Shown piece by piece: positions 15,901-24,064 of a stretch of 32,272 nt of DNA (its first letter is position 1; each line of letters starts with the position of its first letter). Both the position numbers and the translations under genes were made by a program. The notes beneath the pieces are model-generated. The model had not been told where the DNA came from. It made no database searches and saw only the letters and a program-made list of their open reading frames with translations. Source of the stretch: Candidatus Dadabacteria bacterium (lineage in GTDB: Bacteria > Desulfobacterota_D > UBA1144 > Nemesobacterales > Mycalebacteriaceae); the NCBI GenBank assembly GCA_026708565.1, contig JAPOUR010000005.1, positions 1 through 32,272 of the forward strand, written 5' to 3'.

Positions 15901-18797
15901 CTGATTGTGCGCGATAAGGTGTTAAAGACCAGCCCCGGAGGCAGCGTGCCGGAGGTTATTGTATAACCAATCAAGGGCCTGTTGCCGCCGGTCGCTTCCG
16001 GCAGTTGGATGGGAGATATTTCCGCGCCGGGAGAAAATGTCATGTCAATTTCACTCACCGCACTGAAGTCGGGAGTTGTGTTTTCCTCTACGGTAAGGTG
16101 AAAAGTCCATGTTGCCGTATCGCCGTCCGCATCGGTTGCAGTCAGGGTGTATTGGGTTCTTGTCAGCATGGCTGGTGAATCAATGCCCAGCAAAAGGTCA
16201 TGAGCCTCAAAAAACAATCCATCGTGCAGATGATGAGGAAAAGGATGAAAAGGGAAAGGCCCTGATCTCAAATCGGGCAGGGAAGTGCTACTCACCTCAT
16301 AGGTTATTGCTCCGTTGCCCAACGCTCGCGGCAAGAAAATGATGTCCTCCTCACCGTATTGTCTGGGGCGGAGACCACTAATAAACACCGAGTCAATCGG
16401 GGGCGGTGTGCCAAAGTCCGGTTCTATGTCCGTAACCGTAATGTGGAAAGCCCATGTTGCCTGATCTCCGTTTTCATCGGTCGCTGTCAGGGTGTATCGG
16501 GTTCTCGGGAGTGCGGCTGGAAAGTTGACAGTAGTGCGAGCATACCTGTTGTCAGAAAGACCGAGGGACGGGTTTTGAGCATTAAAATTTAACCCCACAG
16601 GCAGGGCGGGGTTCACTGCATAAGTCAAACGCCCCGTGCCACCCACCGCTTGGGGTAGGAACAGACCGCCACTGATATTCTCAGGAGTGAATGTCCAGTC
16701 AATCGGAGCAGTTGAGCCAAAGGTTGGCCGCGCGCTTTCATTTACAACCGTTATGTAAAAATCGTAAGTCGCCCTGTTGCCGTCTCCGTCAACCGCCGTC
16801 AATGTGTATCCGGTTCTTGCTTGTGTGACGGACAGAGTTCCGCTAATTCGGCGGGTGGACGGTTCAAAAGCAAGTCCCGTAGGCAGAGCAGTTGTTGTGT
16901 AAGTCACACTCCCCACTCCGCCGGTCGCTTCGGGCAGTTGAAAAGCCGTCACACCCGCGCCGACAACAAACAACTTATCAATTACGGGCCAAGCAAAGGT
17001 GAGGTTTTCCACCGCAATATAAAAATCGAAGGTTGCTGAATTCACCCCGTCCGTTGCTGTAAGGATGTATCTGGTTCTCGTCTGCCGGGTAGTCGGCGTT
17101 CCGCTAATGCGGCGGGTGGTGGAGTCAAAAGTCAGTCCTACAGGCAGAGCGGTTGTTGAGTAAGTAAGAACTCCGCCACCGGTTGCTTCGGGCAACTGAA
17201 AAGATGTTATCTCCGTGCCGACAATAAATGTCCTGTCAATTACAGGCGACCGAGCAAAGACAATACCCTCAACCGTTATATGGAAATCAAAGGTCGCCGA
17301 ATTAACGCTGTCCGTTGCCGTAAGCGTATAGACGGTTCTTTCCTGCGGGGTATTTGGCGTTCCGCTAATGCGGCGGGTGTCGGGGTCAAAAGTCAGCCCT
17401 ATGGGCAGAGCGGTTGTTGTGTAAGTCAAAGTTCCGGCGCCTACGATTGCAGAGGGCAGTTGCAGAGGCGGAATTATTTCCGAACCAACGGTATATGTAA
17501 CATCAATTTCAGGCAGCGAGCCAAAGGTAACACCCTCAACCGTTATGTAAAAATCGTAAGTCCCGCTGTTGCTATTTCCGTCAACCGCCGTCAGTGTGTA
17601 GCGAGTTTTTGCTTGCACAGCAACCGGTGTTCCGCTAACCGTGCGGGTGTCGGGGTCAAAAGTCAGACCTACGGGCAGAGCGGTTGTTGAGTAAGTCAAA
17701 GTTCCGGCGCTGACGCTTGCAGAGGGCAGTTGCAAAGGCGGAACTATTTCCGAACCGACGGTATATGTAACATCAATTTCAGGTGGTGAGCCAAAGGTGG
17801 GTGGCGAGCCAAAGGGGACACTCTCAACCGTTATGTAATAATTAAATGTTGCCGTATCCCCGTTGTAATCCTTCGCCGTCAAGGAGTATTGAGTTCGCGG
17901 TTGCACGGTAGTCGGAATGCCGCTAATGCGACGGGTGCGGGCGTTGAACCGCAATCCGCCGGGCAGAGCGGTCGTTGCGTATTCCAATGTCCCGTTGCCG
18001 TTGTTTGCCGCAGGAAGTTGTGTGTGGGGTATTTCCCCGCCAACGGTGAATTTCAAGTCAACTTCGCTTGCCGAATCAAAGTCAGGGTCTATGTCTTCCT
18101 CAATCGTAAGGTGGAAAGTATATGTGTCCGTATCCCCGTCGGCATCTGTTGCTGTCAGAGTGTAGGCGGTCCTTGGCTGCAAGGTGTCCAGCGGTTGATA
18201 GCTAAAAGCATAAAGATAAGGGGAGTGGTATGGACGAGGATCCCTAAACAACAGATTGTTAGGTAGAGGGCTTATTGTGTAGTTTATCGCGCCATTGCCA
18301 TCGGTTGCTTCGAACAACTCAATCCTGTCGCTGAAACCGAATGCATCGCCAAGAAACAATATCTTGTCAATCGCGGTCGGTGTGCCAAAGTCAGGGGTTC
18401 TGTTCTCAACCGTAATATGAAAATCCCATCCTGTTTGATCCCCGTTTTCATCCGTTGCCGTCAGGGTATAGGCGGTTCTTTCTATGGTAGCCGGGAAAGC
18501 AACACCGGAAGACTTTTCAATGCGAAGGTTTCCGGCATCCAAACTCAACCCATGAGGCAATTCAGGGTCTATGCCATAAGTCAAACGCCCCGTGCCACCC
18601 ACCGCTTGGGGCAGAGGCAAACCGTCCGCTATGTTTTCAAGAGTGACTGTATGGTCAATCGGAGTCGGAGAATTAAATGTCGGAAATGACCCTGTCTGCG
18701 CCCTTGCCTCTTGCCCGCCCGTTCCCGCAACAACGGAGAGCAGGACAGCCGCCACAAGACACCGGAACAAGAAAGACAAACTCATTTTCTCTCTCAT
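12996..18797 (-). CDS. Giant autotransporter with about 15 putative Ig-like (He_PIG-type) repeats
   Basis: 1933 aa from the ATG at 18797. Met at 18785 is an alternative; a TTG at 18857 is excluded because it is the promoter -35 box. The signal peptide has MREK, a hydrophobic run and cleavage near EARAQ. About 15 repeats of 85-110 aa follow (about 35-1455). They carry signatures ID..F..G, LPEATGG.G.LTY, LP.GL.FDP.TR.ISGTP and YTLTATD.DGD.....F.ITV, the putative-Ig/cadherin-like fold. An alpha-helical linker (VARAIASDVTGALQDSIRGAF) leads to a 12-strand-type autotransporter barrel (about 1560-1933) ending in terminal Phe (RFSREF). Known proteins of this build display repeats on the surface for adhesion or aggregation. 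No protease motif was seen. Repeat 12 carries an unusual CPNCGG, and a barrel loop has a second Cys pair. Confidence 0.9.
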   Translation of the reverse strand: MREKMSLSFLFRCLVAAVLLSVVAGTGGQEARAQTGSFPTFNSPTPIDHTVTLENIADGLPLPQAVGGTGRLTYGIDPELPHGLSLDAGNLRIEKSSGVAFPATIERTAYTLTATDENGDQTGWDFHITVENRTPDFGTPTAIDKILFLGDAFGFSDRIELFEATDGNGAINYTISPLPNNLLFRDPRPYHSPYLYAFSYQPLDTLQPRTAYTLTATDADGDTDTYTFHLTIEEDIDPDFDSASEVDLKFTVGGEIPHTQLPAANNGNGTLEYATTALPGGLRFNARTRRISGIPTTVQPRTQYSLTAKDYNGDTATFNYYITVESVPFGSPPTFGSPPEIDVTYTVGSEIVPPLQLPSASVSAGTLTYSTTALPVGLTFDPDTRTVSGTPVAVQAKTRYTLTAVDGNSNSGTYDFYITVEGVTFGSLPEIDVTYTVGSEIIPPLQLPSAIVGAGTLTYTTTALPIGLTFDPDTRRISGTPNTPQERTVYTLTATDSVNSATFDFHITVEGIVFARSPVIDRTFIVGTEITSFQLPEATGGGVLTYSTTALPVGLTFDSTTRRISGTPTTRQTRTRYILTATDGVNSATFDFYIAVENLTFAWPVIDKLFVVGAGVTAFQLPEATGGVGSVTYTTTALPTGLAFEPSTRRISGTLSVTQARTGYTLTAVDGDGNRATYDFYITVVNESARPTFGSTAPIDWTFTPENISGGLFLPQAVGGTGRLTYAVNPALPVGLNFNAQNPSLGLSDNRYARTTVNFPAALPRTRYTLTATDENGDQATWAFHITVTDIEPDFGTPPPIDSVFISGLRPRQYGEEDIIFLPRALGNGAITYEVSSTSLPDLRSGPFPFHPFPHHLHDGLFFEAHDLLLGIDSPAMLTRTQYTLTATDADGDTATWTFHLTVEENTTPDFSAVSEIDMTFSPGAEISPIQLPEATGGNRPLIGYTITSGTLPPGLVFNTLSRTISGTPVSGQEKTRLVMTATDRNGDTAEFTFHITIDGIAFAYSPLIDRTFVAGTEITAFQLPEATSDGVLTYSTNTLPTGLAFDPATRAVSGTPTATQARTLYTLTAVDGDGNSGTYYFYITVVNPSTQPTFGSTAAIDRTFTLGNIADGLPLPEATGGTGRLIYSLSPSLPSGLVFEAERRAVVQCPNCGGDFPVVQSRTQYTLRAEDENGQAAEFSFHIAVADTQPDFGSQTADMEFVRDGFGRASLPLADDGNGAVTYTITPSLPAGLRFVTSLHSISGTPTATQARTSYTLTATDEDGDTDTMVFSLTVLDSPPHDADATPDFGSPTPIDKVFIVGAEITAFQLPEATGGDGALTYAATLPAGLSFDPDTRTVSGSPTTAQERTGHTLTVQDSDGDTEVFSFYITVEEDTQPAFDAPSAINFEFNVGEYDFVILPEAIGGNGKLTYEVTPSLPDGLRYYAPDRILGAPTVASASAEYTVTATDADGDTDTMNFTLAVFGATTVTETVTEANEETLPRVARAIASDVTGALQDSIRGAFSGGVRNAFSVKGGDWRQFLAAEVSRENERGEMPEINLADFAFSVASSDWDDPYYETGGLSVGFRTWGRGYQRNLNTSSGEADIDGSVTGGIVGVDTLITPGLLLGVSANLFSSKIDFHKPGDPVLPHRTEAWSLHPYLGWQPSSRVVLWVTAGYGLGDVEVAKEGGGCGPLGNECLKSDINLITGGGGGSVLLGNIKVGDGQISIDMAGDVALVRMLESDSVGGFETDGGTARWGLDFSYGRQVGLSGSFSGDISLAYRYDFGDSGSGDGLESGVGINFNIPGSGLRINANGRALVSGTDSVDEYGFSGHIAWSYDSGGTGPYVNFSPQWGATNDKRDELWEQGIAEIDSAESDRRRYDIEAGYGVPLVDGSIMTVFARSEMEGGTATSKSGGVDVKTAGGFTAGYEAVSRLTSQSEHRGYLRFSREF

Positions 18798-18827
18798 GCT
18801 TGCCACCATAAACAAGACATTGCCGTT

Positions 18828-18857
18828 ATTGTATGTGGATACGGGATTTCTTGTCAA
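18828..18857 (-). promoter_or_regulatory. Strong sigma70 promoter of the Ig-repeat autotransporter
   Basis: Reverse strand: perfect -35 TTGACA (18852-18857), 18-bp spacer, -10 TACAAT (18828-18833, 5 of 6). The expected start near 18821 gives a leader of about 24 nt before the ATG at 18797. The -35 coincides with the furthest possible upstream start codon (TTG), which would mislead automatic start prediction. Confidence 0.8.
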
Positions 18858-18865
18858 GTTTCACC

Positions 18866-18901
18866 CCGGACCTTCACGGACTTGCACGGACAATTACGGA
18901 C
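18866..18901 (-). promoter_or_regulatory. Four-copy, 10-bp-periodic repeat array upstream of the autotransporter promoter
   Basis: On the reverse strand GTCCGT occurs at 18901, 18891 and 18881, and GTCCGG at 18871 (5' ends), each followed by four variable bases. The exact 10-bp spacing puts all copies on one face of the helix, ending 8 bp upstream of the -35. This is the layout of a tandem activator site, for example OmpR/PhoB-type regulators that bind direct repeats. The regulator is unknown. Confidence 0.6.
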
Positions 18902-18909
18902 GGGCGGGT

Positions 18910-20193
18910 TCATTCCGAACTAAACTTCACCACCCCGCCAACAATCGTCCATTTCACCACACCCTTCATCTTCCACCCGTCAAACGGCGTGCTTCTCCCT
19001 TTGGAATAAAACCCCTCCGCATTTATCACCCGCTCCTCTTCAGGGTCAAACACCACCACATCGGCGGGAGCGCCCTCTTTCAGCATTCCCCCTCCCGTGC
19101 CGAGTATAAGCGCCGGAACGGTTGACATTTTCTCAACCATCCCGCTCAAGCTCAAAACCCCCTCATCCACAAGACGCAAGGAAAGAGAAAGGGCGGTTTC
19201 AAGCCCCACTATTCCAAAAGGCGCTTTGTCAAACTCAACATTTTTCTCATCATGAGAATGCGGGGCGTGGTCAGTGGCAATCGCGTCTATTGTCCCGTCC
19301 GCAAGCCCCTTCCAAATCGCGTTTATATCTTTTTGCGTCCGGAGCGGCGGGTTCATTTTCGCGTTTGTTTTGTAACCCCGCACGGCTTCGTCCGAAAGCG
19401 TGAAATGATGCGGCGTCGCCTCGGCCGTTACCCTGACACCCTCCTTTTTCGCCCGCCGGACAGCGGCAACCGAACCCGCCGCCGAAACATGCGCAATGTG
19501 CAAAGGTGCGCCGGTCAGGCGCGACAACGTGATGTCTCTGGAAACACAGATTTCCTCGGACTCCGCCGGTATGCCCCTGAGACCCATCAGGTTTGACACA
19601 TACCCCTCGTTCATCACACCGTCCGCGGAAAGCGACATGTCTTCACAGTGCGATATGACGGGAACGCCAAACGGTTTTGCATATTCCATCGCACGCCGCA
19701 AAATTGCGGAATCAACCACGGGAAAACCGTCATCCGATATGGCCACACAACCGGCTTCACACATTTCCCCGATGTCCGCCATGGATTTCCCTTCCTCGTT
19801 TTTCGTGATCGCCCCTATGGGAAAAACCCGCGCCGAACCCTCCGTTCTCGCCTTCATCAGAATGTATTGAGTTACCGCCGCATTGTCATTGACGGGCCTG
19901 GTGTTGGGCATGCACGCAACGGCGGTAAACCCTCCGGCAACCGCGCTCAAAGTTCCCGTCTTTATGGTCTCCTTGTGCTCAAAACCCGGCTCGCGCAAGT
20001 GGACGTGCATGTCAACCAAGCCCGGAGCCGCAACCATGCCGCGCCCGTCTATGACCTTTATGCCGGGAAGTTTTTCCGCGCGCGGCGGAGGTTTGCGGAT
20101 CAAGCCGCCCTCAATAAAAATCCGCCCCGTTTTGCTTCCGTCCCGGCTTGAAGCGGGGTCAACTATTCTCGCCCCTTTGATGAGTATCTTCAC
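18910..20193 (-). CDS. pyrC: Dihydroorotase (type I)
   Basis: 427 aa from the GTG at 20193, which overlaps the pyrB stop as GTGA and has a strong GGGAGG six bases upstream; the longer in-frame start at 20220 is rejected. Zn-binding amidohydrolase motifs are present: HVH at 63-65 within DMHVHLREPG, then ISHCEDM, LHIAHVSAAGS, and the Asp-containing ATDHAPHSHDEK. The enzyme reversibly cyclises carbamoyl-aspartate to dihydroorotate, the third step of UMP synthesis. The pairing with catalytic pyrB upstream is common, as some type I dihydroorotases act in complex with aspartate carbamoyltransferase. Confidence 0.95.
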   Translation of the reverse strand: MKILIKGARIVDPASSRDGSKTGRIFIEGGLIRKPPPRAEKLPGIKVIDGRGMVAAPGLVDMHVHLREPGFEHKETIKTGTLSAVAGGFTAVACMPNTRPVNDNAAVTQYILMKARTEGSARVFPIGAITKNEEGKSMADIGEMCEAGCVAISDDGFPVVDSAILRRAMEYAKPFGVPVISHCEDMSLSADGVMNEGYVSNLMGLRGIPAESEEICVSRDITLSRLTGAPLHIAHVSAAGSVAAVRRAKKEGVRVTAEATPHHFTLSDEAVRGYKTNAKMNPPLRTQKDINAIWKGLADGTIDAIATDHAPHSHDEKNVEFDKAPFGIVGLETALSLSLRLVDEGVLSLSGMVEKMSTVPALILGTGGGMLKEGAPADVVVFDPEEERVINAEGFYSKGRSTPFDGWKMKGVVKWTIVGGVVKFSSE

Positions 20194-21128
20194 GAGTTGC
20201 CTCCCGACCGCCTTGCGCACAGCAGATACAGTATCGCCATCCTCACAGATATTCCGTTTGCCACCTGCTCCAGCACCTCGGAGCCGGGCCCGTAAGCCAC
20301 TTGAGAGGTCAGTTCAACGCCCCTGTTTATAGGCCCCGGATGCAGGACGGCGAGCCCCGGCGGCGCAAGTTTGATGCGCTCTTCCGTAAGGCCGAAAAAC
20401 TTGAAATACTCTCTGAGCGAAGGGAAATAGCGGTCGCTCTCCCTTTCAGACTGCACCCTCAGCATGATAACAACATCCGCGCCGGGCAGGGCTTCCTCCA
20501 TTGAGTGAAATATGTCCACCCCCATCGCCGAAAATTCCGCCGGCAGCATTGAGCAGGGACCCGCAATGCCGACGGACGCCCCCAGTTTCAAAAGCGCGTG
20601 TATGTTTGACCGCGCAACCCTGCTGTTGAGTATGTCGCCCACAATTACAACCCTGAGCCCCTTGATGCGCCCCTTCGCCCGCCGGATTGTAAGCATGTCA
20701 AGCAACGCCTGACTCGGATGCTCATTCGCGCCGTCTCCGGCGTTCACAACGGAAACCCCTATCTGCCGGGCAAGAAGGTGCGGCGCGCCGGACATGCCGT
20801 GCCTGATGACTATCACCTCCGCCCCCATCGCCTCCAGATTTTTCGCCGTGTCCAGCAGACTCTCGCCCTTTGCCACACTGCTCTGGGAGACGGAAAAGTT
20901 CAACACATCGGCGCTCAGCCGTTTCTCCGCAATTTCAAATGACGCCTTGGTGCGCGTGCTCGGCTCAAAGAAAAGGTTTGCGACCGTTACTCCCCTGAGC
21001 GCGGGAACTTTCTTCACCTTGCCCCCGGTGGACTCCTTCATTGAAGACGCGGTCTCAAGAATAAAGTTGATTTCCTCCGCCGAAAGGTCCGCTATTCCCG
21101 TCAAATCTTTTTTGTCAAAACCGGTCAT
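20190..21128 (-). CDS. pyrB: Aspartate carbamoyltransferase, catalytic subunit
   Basis: 312 aa, the usual length. The carbamoyl-phosphate binding motif FFEPSTRTK has STRT at 57-60. Other landmarks are VNAGDGANEHPSQALLD, MLRVQSER (aspartate side) and VLHPGPINRGVE. It makes N-carbamoyl-aspartate from aspartate and carbamoyl phosphate, the committed step of pyrimidine synthesis. The ATG overlaps the lepB stop as ATGA, so lepB-pyrB-pyrC are translationally linked. No pyrI regulatory subunit is seen nearby. Confidence 0.96.
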   Translation of the reverse strand: MTGFDKKDLTGIADLSAEEINFILETASSMKESTGGKVKKVPALRGVTVANLFFEPSTRTKASFEIAEKRLSADVLNFSVSQSSVAKGESLLDTAKNLEAMGAEVIVIRHGMSGAPHLLARQIGVSVVNAGDGANEHPSQALLDMLTIRRAKGRIKGLRVVIVGDILNSRVARSNIHALLKLGASVGIAGPCSMLPAEFSAMGVDIFHSMEEALPGADVVIMLRVQSERESDRYFPSLREYFKFFGLTEERIKLAPPGLAVLHPGPINRGVELTSQVAYGPGSEVLEQVANGISVRMAILYLLCARRSGGNS

Positions 21129-21841
21129 TTAATCTCTGAAAAAATTCTCTCCCACCTCACCTTCGGAAGAAGGGAGTTTTTGAAACTCCACGACCAGTGA
21201 ACAATAACGGCTTTCCCCACCACATCGCGCCCGGAAACCGTTCCCCACAAACGGCTGTCCTGACTGTTGTCGCGGTTGTCGCCCATAAGAAAAACATGCC
21301 CCTCCGGAACGCGGAACGCGGACGAGGCAATTCCCTTGTAGGTTGAGGAAAGCCCCTTGCGGTAAATCACGTTGACGCTCTTTTCCCCGAACCTCTGCAA
21401 ATAGCGCTCAAACGCCGCGCCGCCGTCCGCCGTGTGAGAGCCCGCGTAAGACTGCGTTACCTTGGAGCCGTTCACAAATATATCCCTGCCCCTCACCTGA
21501 ACCGCATCACCGCCGGTGGCGACAACCCTTTTGATGAAATAGTTTTTCTTTCTTTCTCCGGGGCGCTCCGCTCTTTTGAAAACCACAACATCCCCGCGCT
21601 TAATTGCGCCGCCGTCAAAAATTTGTATGCCGGAAAAGGGAATCCGCGTTCCGTATGCGAATTTTTTGACGACTATGTAGTCTCCCACGAGAAGCGCGGG
21701 CTCCATTGAGGAGGACGGTATCTTAAAAGGCTGGAAAATAAACGCCCTGACCGTGAAGGCGAGCAGGAGCGCCAGAAGAACTGATTCCACATTCCGCCGC
21801 AAGGACGATTTGGAATCTTTGCTTAAAAAAAAACCGGACAT
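21125..21841 (-). CDS. lepB: Signal peptidase I
   Basis: 238 aa with one N-terminal membrane anchor (about 19-37). The catalytic Ser45 sits in IPSSSMEPAL and Lys104 in NYFIKRVVATGGD. The family box MGDNRDNSQDSR is near the C-terminus. It removes signal peptides from secreted proteins on the periplasmic side of the inner membrane, including the three adhesins here. It starts 33 bp after the spoT stop and overlaps pyrB by 4 nt. Confidence 0.95.
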   Translation of the reverse strand: MSGFFLSKDSKSSLRRNVESVLLALLLAFTVRAFIFQPFKIPSSSMEPALLVGDYIVVKKFAYGTRIPFSGIQIFDGGAIKRGDVVVFKRAERPGERKKNYFIKRVVATGGDAVQVRGRDIFVNGSKVTQSYAGSHTADGGAAFERYLQRFGEKSVNVIYRKGLSSTYKGIASSAFRVPEGHVFLMGDNRDNSQDSRLWGTVSGRDVVGKAVIVHWSWSFKNSLLPKVRWERIFSEIK

Positions 21842-21874
21842 ACGCCGCCGCCGGACTGTTACCCTAACCGTTTG

Positions 21875-24040
21875 TTACCTGAGCGCAAGAGCCCTTCCGC
21901 ATCTTTCAACGGACACAACCCCCTCAAGCAGTGAAAGCGAATCAATAACCTTTTCAAGCAACCCTATGTTTTCCACCTTCAACAGAAAGCCGTACCGTCT
22001 TCCCTCTTCACGCCGGGTGAGTTTGCCCGTTACCTTTTCCGCGCCGAGAGACGCCACGGTTTCCTCAACCTCCGCCGCCACATCATCGCTGTCGGCGCAT
22101 ACAACGGAAAGCCCCGTTGTCGCCTTGCCCTTGAAGTCATCCCGCCACTCCACGCGCACGGCGGTTTCGCCCTCCCCCGCGCCGCTTCCGCCCTCCTCGC
22201 ACGCCGATGAGTGAACAACCACCCCGCTCCCCCGCGTTATGCGCCCCACTATGGCTTCGCCCGGCACGGGAAGACAGCACGCCGGAAAGCGGGTAATCAC
22301 GTATTCGTCTTCAACCGATATCATTTTTCTGCTTTCAGGGTCGGCGACCTTTTCAAGAATTTTCTCTATTCTTCCCATCTTTTCGGGCTCAATCTCAAAG
22401 CCGGGGTCAAGGATTTCCAGCAGACTTCTCGCCGAGGCGGCGCCGTAGCCGACCATGCGGAAGAAATCATCCGGGGTCCGGTGGCCGAGTTTTTGAAGCG
22501 ATTTGTCAATCTCTCCGGACGCTACCATCTCGGAGAGATTTTTGCCTATTGCGGCAAGCCGCCTCTCGCATATATTGCGCCCTATGTCCAGAGAGCGCTC
22601 CCGCTTCATTCCGGACAGGTATTTTCTGATGCGCCTTTTCGCCTCCGGAGTTACCACCGCGTCAAGCCACTCCTCACATGGGCGCGCGTCCGGCGAGACC
22701 TTTATCTCAACTATGTCGCCTGTTTTGAGAGGTTTGAGCGGCGATGACGGCCGCCTGTTTACAATCGCCTCCAGACAGCGGTTGCCGATGTCGGTGTGGA
22801 TTCTGTAGGCGAAGTCAAGCGCGCTTGAGCCCACGGGGAGTTCTATGAGTTCCGCCTTGGGCGTGTAAACGTATATGACGCTCGGCTCAAGTTCCGCCTT
22901 CAGGGAATTTATAAAGTTTGCCGGATGAAACGAGTCTTCCGAACCCGCAAGGTCGCCTATTCGCGAGAGGCTGTTTCCCGCCGCCGTGTCGGGGTTCGGT
23001 GAGTTGTCCTTGTATTTCCAGTGCGCGGCTATTCCCTTTTCGGCAAACTCGTGCATGGAATGCGTTCTTATCTGTATCTCCATCTGCTCTCCGTCGGGAA
23101 GCATGACGGCGGTGTGAAGAGACCTGTAGCCGTTGCTCTTGGGAAGCGATATGTAGTCTTTAATTTTCCCCGGCACGGCTCCCCAGAGCGCGTGAGACTC
23201 GCCCAACGCGAGATAGCAGTCGCCCTCTGAGTGTGTTATCACGCGAAGGGCGATGATGTCATGAAGTTCGGCAAACTCCAGATTCTGCCACCTCATTTTG
23301 CGGTATACGCCGTAGATGTTTTTCACCCTGCCCGAAACTTCGCAGTTGATTTTCGCGGCGGAAAGCCGCTCTTGCAGGCTCTTCCTTGTTTGCTCCATCT
23401 TGCGCTCGCGCCCCCTTTTTCCCTTGCTCATCTTCCGCTCTATTCTTGCGTATTCGCGGGGGTTGAGGAATTTGAAAGAGAGGTCTTCAAGTTCCGATGC
23501 AAGCCACCCGATGCCGAGCCGGTGCGCCAGCGGGGCGTATATGTCCATGGTTTCCCTCGCGATTCTTTTCCGCCTTTCGTAGGGAAGAAACTCAAGCGTT
23601 CTCATGTTGTGAAGGCGGTCTGCAAGTTTTATCAGGACAACCCTCACGTCCCTCGCCGTTGCAAGAATGAGTTTTTTAAAATTCTCCGCCTGCCGCTCCT
23701 CGCTGCTTGAGTGCGACAGTTTGGTCACCTGGGTGGTTCCGTCAACAAGGCGCGATATTTCATCGCCGAACATCTCCCTGATGTCCTCCTGGGTGGCGAG
23801 GGTGTCTTCAACCGTGTCGTGAAGCAACCCGGTTGCTATGGTGTGGGTGTCAAGCCCCAGTTTTGCGAGGATAAGGGAAACCTCAAGCGGGTGGCTGAGG
23901 TACGGCTCTCCGGAAGACCTTTTCTGCCCCGCGTGAACTTTGGCGGAATACACATACGCTTTGTTGATGAGGCCAACGTCCGGTATGGACAATTCGCGGG
24001 ATGCTCCCGCCTCATCTATTATGTCGCCCAGCCGTATCAT
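21875..24040 (-). CDS. spoT: Bifunctional (p)ppGpp synthetase/hydrolase, RelA/SpoT family
   Basis: 721 aa, full length for a long RSH protein. The N-terminal HD hydrolase has His50 (YLSHPLEV) and His74-Asp75 (GLLHDTVEDT), all intact. The synthetase domain (about 245-355) has DIIALRVI and the nucleotide loop KIKDYISLPKSNGYRSLHT. KIKD is the basic form (RxKD-like) found in bifunctional enzymes, not the acidic form of RelA. A TGS domain (about 395-455) and a C-terminal ACT domain (about 645-721, diverged) follow. It makes and degrades the alarmone ppGpp in response to starvation. It lies 24 bp downstream of gmk, whose product acts on GMP in the same guanylate pool. Confidence 0.95.
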   Translation of the reverse strand: MIRLGDIIDEAGASRELSIPDVGLINKAYVYSAKVHAGQKRSSGEPYLSHPLEVSLILAKLGLDTHTIATGLLHDTVEDTLATQEDIREMFGDEISRLVDGTTQVTKLSHSSSEERQAENFKKLILATARDVRVVLIKLADRLHNMRTLEFLPYERRKRIARETMDIYAPLAHRLGIGWLASELEDLSFKFLNPREYARIERKMSKGKRGRERKMEQTRKSLQERLSAAKINCEVSGRVKNIYGVYRKMRWQNLEFAELHDIIALRVITHSEGDCYLALGESHALWGAVPGKIKDYISLPKSNGYRSLHTAVMLPDGEQMEIQIRTHSMHEFAEKGIAAHWKYKDNSPNPDTAAGNSLSRIGDLAGSEDSFHPANFINSLKAELEPSVIYVYTPKAELIELPVGSSALDFAYRIHTDIGNRCLEAIVNRRPSSPLKPLKTGDIVEIKVSPDARPCEEWLDAVVTPEAKRRIRKYLSGMKRERSLDIGRNICERRLAAIGKNLSEMVASGEIDKSLQKLGHRTPDDFFRMVGYGAASARSLLEILDPGFEIEPEKMGRIEKILEKVADPESRKMISVEDEYVITRFPACCLPVPGEAIVGRITRGSGVVVHSSACEEGGSGAGEGETAVRVEWRDDFKGKATTGLSVVCADSDDVAAEVEETVASLGAEKVTGKLTRREEGRRYGFLLKVENIGLLEKVIDSLSLLEGVVSVERCGRALALR

Positions 24041-24064
24041 AGCGCCCGCCGCCGTTTCGGGCTC

